DNA of 64,000 bases from the NCBI GenBank assembly GCA_030490835.1, contig CM059972.1:11438264-11502263 (forward strand), read 5' to 3'. A program made the position numbers and the translations under genes. The stretch is from Annona cherimola (lineage: Eukaryota > Streptophyta > Magnoliopsida > Magnoliales > Annonaceae). A model generated the notes under the pieces. The model ran no database searches. It was not told where the DNA came from and saw only the letters and a program-made list of their open reading frames with translations. Below, piece by piece: positions 24,241 to 33,300 of the stretch. Position 1 is the first letter of the stretch. Each line of letters starts with the position of its first letter.

Positions 24241-24326
24241 AGGGTTAGGGTTGAGGTTTTACAAATAGGGTTAGGGTTAGGGTTAGGGTTGAAGATTTAC
24301 AAATAGGGTTAGGGTTAGGGTCGAGG
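24241..24326. repeat. Telomere-like GGGTTA subterminal repeats
   Basis: Runs of GGGTTA (two, then four, then two to three units) separated by 'gaggttttacaaata' and 'gaagatttacaaata' spacers lie just inside the right end of the hAT element. The same layout in weaker form occurs in the relatives at about 15263-15330, 25990-26070 and 27300-27385. It is likely a subterminal transposase-binding array; the unit differs from the usual plant telomere TTTAGGG. Confidence 0.85.
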
Positions 24327-24649
24327 TGAACCCGAGTTTCATGAGCCCGAGTTGCACCCCTACTTTTGGATGGGAAAATATATTAAGTTATATTAAGCAG
24401 TAATCTACTGCAAACTTAATTTTGCTTAGGATTGCACTATGGCCTTTTTAAATTTTGAGTTGAAGAGATTAAAATTTAACCTATCTACATTTTGAAAAAG
24501 AGCTCGGTTTATCCCATGTATCGACAGGCGGATCTACATGGGCAACAATCAAAATCGTAACATTTTTCTTGAAAATTTTAAATTATTCAAAAATATTCCT
24601 CTAATGATAATATAACTTTTTTATATTGGGAAATGAAAAATAAATTATG

Positions 24650-24910
24650 AGTATATTTGGGAAGTAATAAAATTTTTTGAAGGAAAGCTTTTTGTGTAAA
24701 AGTTTTTGAAATAAAAAAATTATGTAATATGATAAAAATAATGATGTTGAGTGAAAAAAATAAAGTTAAAATAGATGCATTGATTGTATGAGTAGTAGTG
24801 TAGAAATAATTAAAAAGTAAAGTAGTAGTATAAGAAGATGTAAATAAATAACTAAAAAATAAAATAATTTACGAAGAGTGAAAAGTTTTTTATTTTGCCA
24901 AACATGCCTT
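24650..24910 (-). repeat. Tourist-like MITE, inverted copy
   Basis: It starts GTATATTTGGGAAG and ends CCAAACATGCC, with the family blocks in reverse complement ('taaagttaaaataga', 'gaagagtgaaaagtttt'). Confidence 0.5.
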
Positions 24911-25422
24911 GTAAGTGTGCTTGTTTACACTTAAGTTTTCAAACCAAAACCTTTTAATTTGAAATTTTGGATTTTTCCAAATATACTCACTACGTTTGAC
25001 CATAATCCCAAATATATTCATTATGTTTTCAAAATCTCAGGTATACCCATATATATATATTTATAGAATATTTTCACACTTTTAATAATAAAAGTGTCAT
25101 TTAAATAAAGATTTTATATTAAAGTTATTGGAAAATTATATTTTCATAAAATCCTTATTTAATTTTTAAACCTGAGTGCATGTCGCTGATTGTTTATTCA
25201 AGTATATAAAACAATTCTCATCAAAAATATATAAATGATTAAATTTTTTATCGAACTTGAAATTAAATATATAATTTTACGAACCAAACAGAAATAAAAC
25301 AAATTAAAAATATTTTGTGGCATGTTTAAGTTATATAGGTAAAAGTACATATCACTTTTGGTATTTCGAATCACTTGTACATAGCCGCATGTGCACAGTT
25401 GCATCATCCACAGGAGAAGCAC

Positions 25423-26113
25423 TAGGGGTGCAACTTGGGCCGGGTTGAGCCCGAACCCGATTTTGAACGGTGTTGAAACTTGATTTTTCATCACCCGAGC
25501 CCGAGGAACCCGATTTGTAAATATGATAGAGTTATGGTTCAAGTGAGCCCGAACCCGAAGAACCCGAGCCCAATTTCCTATTTAATATTTATTATAAAAT
25601 ATATTATATACATACTATTTAAACAATATTTCTTTATATTCTTTATATTTTATGTTATTATATCTATATTTGAATACATATTTGGCATATTGTAATTTTA
25701 TTATAAATAAAGTATATTATTTCATTTATATTTATCTTTTATTTCTATCATTCACTTTTACACTTATTAATTTTTTCTTTTATCTTAGTTTTGTTGTTAA
25801 ATTTTTTTTAGAAATATTCTTTATATTGCTCTTTTTAAAAAAATATTAGTTTGATTATATATTATTATGTTTACCTACATGATTTATTATTATTATTATT
25901 TATTCATATGAAATTCTAAATTTATCATTTTTAAATAAAATGTAAATTTGTCAACATAAATTCCAACCTGAAACTCAACCCGAACTCGATTTTTAAAAAT
26001 AGGGTTAGGGTTCAGGTTTTACAAATAGAGTTAGAATTAGAATTATAGTTGATGTTTTATAAATAAGATTAGGGTCAAGATGATCCGAGTTTCATGAGCC
26101 GAGTTGCAGCCTA
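25423..26113 (+). mobile_element. Non-autonomous hAT element, 0.7 kb
   Basis: Left end TAGGGGTGCAACTTGGGCC, right end GAGTTGCAGCCTA, flanked by a perfect 8-bp duplication AGAAGCAC (25415-25422, 26114-26121). It is 691 bp with an A/T-rich interior close to the copies at 14668 and 26712 and weak GGGTTA repeats near the right end. No transposase. Confidence 0.92.
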
Positions 26114-26396
26114 AGAAGCACCAAAGGAAGGTGCGCCATCGTCTTCAAGGAAGTAGCCAAGGCCACCGTCCATACCCATTCCAGGTCCTATCCCTTGCAG
26201 CCACAAATCACAAGATCGAGGCTGGCCAATCGATTGTTTGTAAAATACCATTCGACCTTGCAATCTCTATTTCTCCTCTGGTAGCATCGTTCTTCTTCAA
26301 GACCGATGAAATCAAACCACCATGTCTGTCAGCTATTCTTTCAGATCTGTCGTCGAAAGCCATTAATAGTGGAATCCAAGCCAAAAAATCGATCGG

Positions 26397-26561
26397 CGAA
26401 ATGGAAACCGCGATAGATCGGCATCTACAGCTCCTATCTTCATCATCTTTAAACACGATCGTCGCCCCTATTTAGTCATCTCATCCATCTCCATTAATGT
26501 CAACGGGCTTCAACATTTCCACTAGTTTCTTCGACCAAATTCCATGGCTAGCGACGAGCGG
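26397..26561. repeat. Gene-like segment, repeated at 28859-29060
   Basis: GC-richer DNA with a block 'tctcatccatctccattaa' and flanking similarity to 28859-29060 in the same orientation. It may be part of a captured gene duplicated within the Mutator-like element; no protein could be recognised. Confidence 0.4.
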
Positions 26562-26711
26562 AATGGAACCAGTGTTGTTTCCGGTTCGATAACTCCCGGT
26601 TCGGTTCGTTTATATAAAACCGGCTGTCGGACCGGGATATGCGGTCGAACCGGATTCGAACGGTTTTATATATATAAAAAACCAAACGAAGTCGTTGTTA
26701 CGCAACTCACT

Positions 26712-27422
26712 TAGGGGTGCAACTTGGGCTAGGTTGAGCCCGAACCCGGCCCACCGAATCCGATTTTGAACAGTGTTGAAACTTGATTTTCCATAACCTG
26801 AGTCCGAGAAATCCGATTTGTAAACATGATAGGATTAGGGTTCAAGTGAGCCCGAAACCGAAGAACCCGAGCCCGATTTCCTATTTAATATTTATTATAA
26901 AATATATTATATACATACTATTTAAACAATATTTCTTTATATTCTTCATATTTTATGTTATTATATTTATATTTGAATACATATTTGGCGTATTGTAATT
27001 TTATTGTAAATAAAGTATATTATTTCATTTATATTTATCTTTTATTTCTATCATTCATTTTTACACTTATTAATTTTTTCCTTTATCTTAGTTTTGTTGT
27101 TAAATTTTTTCTAGAAATATTCTTTATATTACTATTTTTAAAAAAATATTAGTTTGATTATATATTATTATGTTTACCTATATGATTTATTATTATTATT
27201 TATTCATATGAAATTCTAAACTTATCATTTTTAAATAAAATGTAAATTTGTCAACATAAATTCCAACCCGAAACTCAACCCGAACCCGATTTTCAAAAAT
27301 AGGGTTAGGGTTCAGGTTTTACAAATAGGGTTAGGGTTAGAATTAGGGTTGATGTTTTATAAATAAGGTTAGGGTTAAAGTCAAGAAGAACTCGAGTTTC
27401 ATGAGCCCGAGTTTCACTCCTA
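26712..27422 (+). mobile_element. Non-autonomous hAT element nested in a second hAT
   Basis: Left end TAGGGGTGCAACTTGGGC, right end decayed to GAGTTTCACTCCTA. The flanking 8-mers aactcact (26704-26711) and aacccact (27423-27430) differ at one base. Its 711-bp interior is very similar to the copy at 25423-26113, which lies only about 600 bp away. Confidence 0.88.
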
Positions 27423-27579
27423 AACCCACTTCCCAGCTCCCGCTCGCTACCCCTCTCTCATTTCCCCCCTTTCGTCGTTTTTGAAATCTAAACCTTAAAA
27501 CGCCGTCATCGTCTCCTAGCAGAAATCAATGTCCTTCTTTATTGCAATCGGTTATTCAAGCACCAGCAGCAGCATCGTC

Positions 27580-28134
27580 ATCATAAGCAGAAGCAGCTGG
27601 ACTAGTGGGAGCAAAGGAATTTTGGAAATCTAAGAGAACGCAGAGGACGACACCTTCAGAGACTTCAAATTCGTCCCCTTCTCTTTCAATCCTTCTCGTT
27701 CAAATCCAATCACAGTTGAGGACAACGAATGGCGTGATTTTGTGGAAAACCCACTTCAATCTTCGTCTCTGGATCTCTTCAACGACCTCCAAATGGCTCA
27801 AGTCACGAATTCACAGCCGATGATGGCTTCCCCACTTCAGCCATCTGGTCATGATATGAGGTCGAAATCAGCAATCAAGAAACAGTGGGAGAAGCCGCAA
27901 GGAGCCATCCCACGCTCGATTTTTTACGAAGAAGAGGCGAAGGAGGAGAGTGATAAAGTCGATTTGTTCGTCGATGCCCATTTCTCGCCACATGGATTTT
28001 TAGTCTTGATTTTCTCATCTTGGAGGTGGAGAGAAGTAGAAGAAGACGACAATGGCTGCGTCAACATTAACGGGAGTGGATTTGAGGAATTTTCACCTGC
28101 AACGACGCCAACGAGTGGGAGAGGTTCAAAATGA
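27580..28134 (+). pseudogene. Captured fragment of an acidic DDW-DF-type plant protein gene
   Basis: Read with one frame change near 27640, the segment gives ENAEDDTFRDFKFVPF, then DNEWRDFVENPLQSSSLDLF and later KKQWEKPQGAIPRSIFYEEE. The W-x-DFV and KP-G-A-P-SIF-EEE patterns recall a widespread uncharacterised plant family with aftiphilin-like WxxF motifs; that assignment is from memory and tentative. The fragment is inside a hAT-type element, lacks a proper start, and its 3' part dissolves into A/T-rich DNA. Confidence 0.45.
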
Positions 28135-28194
28135 AGCCCTAATTTTTAGGGGTAAATCCAACATTTCTCCTTAGCAATGATGGCCACTAAACTA

Positions 28195-28320
28195 ACCGTG
28201 ACCGCTTGGGGTATATCTGATATTTTGGGTGTAAACAATTGGTATATATGAAAGATTTCAAACTTAGTGGATAGATTTATAATTAAGAGTATAAGTTGTG
28301 GGTATATTTGAAATTAATCA
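28195..28320. repeat. Mutator-type terminal-repeat fragment
   Basis: Sequence of the form 'gggtatatttgaaatt' with spaced 'ggtatat' steps resembles the right end of the Mutator-like element at 29160-29283. Probably a remnant of another copy. Confidence 0.3.
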
Positions 28321-29283
28321 TTTATTATATTTGCTCTTTTATGCTTTAAAGAGACAATGCAAGACAACCTTGTTGAAAATTGTCCCCCTTCTAGTAGGTT
28401 AACCTCATTTTCTCAATTTGGTGCTTTGATATTAAATTGTGGACAAAAGTTATTATTCTTTCTTCTAGTTTCTAATGATCCCTTTGGAAGAGCTGGAATG
28501 GATTCTTACGATTTGAAGAGAGTTACCAAGTCCTTGTTTGGCTTTGAGGAAAATTTAAAAAAAATCCCACTATTTTTTACATTGCTACTTTACTTTTTAA
28601 TTATTTTTTCATATTTTTCCACACAAATACGCTATTTATTTCAACCATGTTTTTTTTTCCTTACCAACCTATTAAATAGGCTAAGTCATGTGATACCCAT
28701 CTAATTCCATCAATACACATCACACAAATCACAATATAGATAAGAAATATGTCATGCTGACGTCACCGGTTCGAACTGGTTTGATTAACCGGTTGAATCG
28801 GTTCGAACCAGACCAATTCCTTTACCGGTTCAATCATTGGTTTGGTTCTGACAACATTGAATGGAACCAGCAATAGCACAAACTTCCGTGGAAATCAAAT
28901 CCAACAGATCAACGTCCACAACTTCGATCTTCCTCATCTCCGACCACAATCGGTGCCCCATTCAGATATCTCATCCATCTCCATTAAATTCAATGGGCTC
29001 CAATGTTGTCGGTAGCTTCTCCAACCGAAATCTATGGCCAACATCCAGCTTCTCCGACTACCCCATCGCTTATACTGCTGACAAATTCACCAGGGGTATT
29101 CTAAGCATTTGTCAAAAATTGACTAGCATTTCACAGTCTTTGTTAATTAACCTACCGGCCGGTGACCTAGTGAGTATATTTAGGATTATGTGAAAACATT
29201 GCGGGTATATTTAAGATTTTTGAAACGTAATGAGTATACATGAGATTATGGGTAAACTTAATGGGTATATTTGGGAAAAGCCC

Positions 29284-30352
29284 TAATTTCATCATCTACA
29301 AGTTTCTTATTTTGATTATTTCTTAATATTTTCCTATACTATTATATAACTTTTAAATTATTTCCATATAATTATGCCAACAAGAAACTTATTATCCAAA
29401 CAATGAACTTATTTATTTTTCGGAGAGCTTTCACGAAACTCTTCGTCTATGTAATTCTTCCATTTTTAACATCTAGATGGTTGATAAAAAATCTACTTCA
29501 TCTATTATATTTAATATCATTTATATTATCATGGAAACCTTTTCATTTGTCTAGCATCATTATATATGAACCACATCTACAAATGAGTAAAAATAACATA
29601 ATAAAATAATTTAATATTAAATATCAATTTTTAAATAGTATTTTCAACTTCTAAACTATCTAACATATCATAAATATGTTGATAAATAATTTTATAAAGT
29701 ATTACTACATTCTAATACATATATGAATGAATCTCAACATTTTTCTCAATTTACACATAAATGTAACTATTTTTTAGCAAATGTAACCTATGCATATATT
29801 GGATTTAAATGAAACTTAGTCTCATAACTAAACAAATATATGGATAAATAATACTTTATAAACTGAATATCAGCATTTTTATTAATTCACATGTAAATAT
29901 AGTTATTTTTGAGCAAATTTAGCCGGCCCGTATATTGGATTTGGATGAAATTTAGTCTTATAGCTAAATAAATAGTATTAAATATAATTAATAAATTAAA
30001 ATTTTCATCAAATATTAAAATTTTAAAAATAAAGAAAATTACACGTAACTACTTACATGTACGCCGGTTACACAGAGGTGGTCCCGATTTATTTTAACAC
30101 TATTTTAGTTACTCTGGGTGGTTGCACCTGTCGTATCACATTAATGTCGGCAATTATTTAAAAAAAAATCGATGAGGTGGGCCCCACATAGATAAGGCAC
30201 GCCATGTGGCGCAACAAGTCGACTCCACAACATTCCAAACCGACCTCCTCGACGACAACAATCACCTTTGTTTTTCTTTTACCGTTCTCCTCCTGATCTG
30301 TCGGTAGCTGCTGCGTAGCGCCTACGAGCAGAGTGTGTGCAGTGCAGTCCGA
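29284..30352. other. Intergenic DNA and 5' flank of hydrolase copy 1
   Basis: 29590-30000 is A/T-rich repeat resembling the family at 50717-51390. From about 30185 the sequence ('catgtggcgcaacaagtcga' onward) resembles the modules at 54340-54450 and 56200-56300, marking a shared upstream part of the hydrolase units. No conserved TATA box like those of copies 2 and 3 is seen. Confidence 0.45.
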
Positions 30353-33300
30353 ATGGCCAGCTCCCAGTGCTGCGAAAATCCTCCAACCTTGAGCTCCACC
30401 AGTGGCCAGGGCTCTGTAGAGCTAATCGCATTACTCAATTCTTACGTCACCGGTCCTTCCGATTCCAAGCATGCCGTTCTTCTCGTTTCCGACGTTTACG
30501 GTAAACAATCTCATTCTTTTTCTCAAACTCAACATCGTTTCTGTTTAAAATGTTCAATTATTAAAGTTTTATTTATTATGCGAAGTTTTGTTTGAGCGTT
30601 TGATGTTCCGTCTGAGTTCGACATTGGGATGTCGTGCTATATTCTATGTTGTTTCTTTCGTCGTTGATTCAATCCCATGTGGGTATTACTGCCTTCCTAT
30701 TCAATTGACTGTCAATTGTTGGAATCGTTGATGGCTCCTTTTTTCTGCTCGTAGATAATGTTCTTCCAATATTTTATATTTCTTCATCTGGGTTTGTTGT
30801 TGCTTTGGTGATTTTGGAATTATCGGATTTTTCCCCTTGTACTTTTACTATGGAAATGAGAAAGTGAATTATGATTTCCTACATTTCTATATACTCGTTT
30901 CCTTCAGATTTGTGCTCGAGGATGTATGTTTTCTTCTATGTTGGTAGAGATGTAAATGTTCATCCGTGATATATGTTTTGAAAAACACTAGTGGTCTCAG
31001 CACTGCAAATCGGGGAGCGCTGAAGTAAACTCCACCTTAATCATATTTTCCAAAATCTAAATACACCTGTATCTTTAACTCTATTTCTTGAACCTCAGCC
31101 TGATCGTACAATCAGTTTATTTAGCTTAGAATTAGATTTTAATTACAACTTGAAAATTAATGAGTATAGAATTTGTGTTAGCTATTTTATACGTTTGTTG
31201 TTAATTAACACTCATATAATAAAGCAAGTGAATGGCATTCATTTAATCTGATAGCAATAAGAAGAAATTCAAGGCTTAGAATATTGAGGGTGAGTAACAA
31301 AAGCATAATTCAAATCACCATTTTCATAAAATTCTATTTCAACAAGAAAATTCCAAAGCAAAGCAATCAATTGGCTTGATTATACTGAATTTCGACAATT
31401 TGTTCAACCTGCGTTTGTGCTCACTTGGCAAAGATTATATTTATTTATTTTTGGTGGATGCCAAAGCCATAAACTAAACTGCTGTCTTCTGTGCCACTAA
31501 CGACTTCCACTTATCAATTTGCAGGGTTCGAAGCACCAAATTTGAGGTATTTCAATTCTTCTCTACATTATAATCTAGTTATTTAACATTTTAAATTAGG
31601 TAATGAGATGACAAATGCGAGTTCTCTATTTTGTTAGGTTCTAGTAGTTGGTGTCTGGATGAGTGATCAGCTTGTAATATGCAGGCTGTGCATGAGTGTT
31701 GAGCATATGGTAGCCTGTGTTGAATCACATTGTAAATCATAGTGGGGGTTCAACTTCATTTACTCATAATGAACGTTAGTCCCTATTTTTTGACATCATC
31801 CTACACTTTCATTTTAATTTTGATTCTCATCTCCAACTATCCAAACATGCCCTACTATGGTCTTTGATAAGAATACTAGAATTGTGGTGGATAGACATTA
31901 TATCAATAGGGGGATTCTTGTTTAGAGTACATGCCAATGTGTTTTGAGTACATGCCAGTTCTCTATTTTGTTAGGTTCTAGTAGTTGGTGTCTGGATGAG
32001 TGATCAGCTTGTAATATGCAGGCTGTGCATGAGTGTTGAGCGTATGGTAGCCTGTGTTGAATCACATTGTAAATCATAGTGGGGATTCAACTTCATTTAC
32101 TCATAATGAACGTTAGTCCCTATTTTTCGACATCATCCTACACTTTCATTTTAATTTTGATTCTCATCTCCAACTATCCAAACATGCCAATGTCTTTGAT
32201 AAGAATACTAGAATTGTGGTGGATAGACATTATATCAATAGGGGGATTCTTGTTTAGAGTACATGCCAATGTGTTTTGTTTACTCAGACAACTTGGGAGG
32301 AATTAATATACTTTTTACTTTCATTCAATTGCATCAGTTCTTTTTCTACATTTTCTACAGCCATCTTTGTCTTTTCTTTAAATAATTGTTTTTCACAGTC
32401 AGAGCCCTTTTTTACGCCCAACGTCTTTTCCACGATTCATTTATCTTTATTCTATTCCTCTGTTGTCTTTATCCTATTATCTTGCAGGCATACTTTACCA
32501 TCCTGCTAAGACTCTGTATTTCTATTCTCTATATGTTCACAACATTGTCACCTCCTGGTTTGGCTTTTTTGAAGTTGGTAATAATTAGTTGAGATAATTA
32601 GAAACTTTGTGATCATATCTGGTCATCTATTGTGAAGATGAAGACAAAATTATGCATGGCATATTTGCAGGAGCTGCTTTGAAAGGAAAGCAATCCATGC
32701 ATGTGTAACCATCTTCCTTTTGTGATTTGATAATTCACACCTTGGCATTCCACAGTTTGTTGTCTTTGGAAGGGGAGGAATGGTGGTCAACAGCACTGGT
32801 GGTCACTATTCATCCTAAAGTGCTTAGTAGTGACCAGTTTTAAGTTGCTAATATTTAATTGACCTTCGCATACGGTTGTCCAGCCTTTTCCTTTCGTTCA
32901 ATAATTCTTTCAATCCCTTTTAGGAATCCATGGTCTGATGTTGGAAACTTCTGAATTTTTTGGACCTCCTCTGATCTCTACTCAATTATGCAAGGTTCTA
33001 TGATAAATTGCATTATTAAAAGTCCCTGGTAGGCCGGATCAGTATTTCCTTGGATAGATTAGCATAATATCCCTTTTTCGTGCACACTGTAATCCTTCTT
33101 TCTATTTTTCAGGAAGCTTGCAGACAAAGTCGCAGCTGCGGGGTTCTATGCGGTTGTTCCCAACTTCATGCATGGGGATCCGTATGATCCTAGTAATACT
33201 AGTAGACCAATTACGGAGTGGATAAAAGATCATGGAGTGGTTTGTTTCTTTCCATTTTACATTTTTTTATTGATGGTTTCTGCATATTGATGTCACAGTA

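Larger units (their letters stand above)
19469..24362 (+). mobile_element. Full-length, potentially autonomous hAT transposon
   Basis: The element is 4894 bp. Termini are inverted: left TAGGGGTGCAACTTGGGC, right end reverse-complemented TAGGGGTGCAACTCGGGC, matching the hAT terminal consensus. A perfect 8-bp target duplication CTTTTGGA flanks it (19461-19468, 24363-24370). From left to right it holds GC-rich subterminal CCCGAACCCG-type repeats, a 146-bp tandem duplication, a captured receptor-kinase fragment (20200-20760), the transposase gene (21352-23539), a 3' untranslated region and telomere-like GGGTTA repeats. A related locus at 51840-52760 lacks the element, confirming both ends. Perfect duplications and an apparently open transposase suggest recent insertion. 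Confidence 0.95.
26570..28859. mobile_element. Second hAT-type element carrying a gene fragment
   Basis: A perfect 8-bp duplication AATGGAAC flanks it (26562-26569, 28860-28867). The left end CAGTGTTGTTTCCGGTTCG and the reverse-complemented right end CAATGTTGTCAGAACC share CARTGTTGTY, and both subterminal regions are rich in CCGGTTCGAACCGG-type repeats. Length is 2290 bp including a nested 711-bp element (26712-27422) and a piece of host gene (27580-28134). No transposase remains. Confidence 0.75.
24969..29283. mobile_element. Mutator-like element with long inverted repeats, heavily nested
   Basis: The first ~85 bp (GGATTTTTCCAAATATACTC onward) match the reverse complement of the last ~85 bp (GGGCTTTTCCCAAATATACC onward) at roughly three of four positions. 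No transposase is visible and no 9-bp target duplication could be recognised. Inside lie the hAT relatives at 25423 and 26712, the second hAT-type element at 26570-28859 and gene-like GC-richer DNA (26114-26560, 28870-29060). Those two gene-like blocks resemble each other ('tctcatccatctccattaa' in both). Confidence 0.5.

Noticed and set aside
24241..24326. Chromosome end or interstitial telomere
   Set aside because: The GGGTTA runs lie inside a bounded transposon and recur in its relatives.
25480..27152. Paired similar open frames at 25480-25849 and 26783-27152
   Set aside because: They are the A/T-rich middles of two copies of the same non-autonomous hAT element, so their likeness reflects transposon relatedness, not protein conservation.
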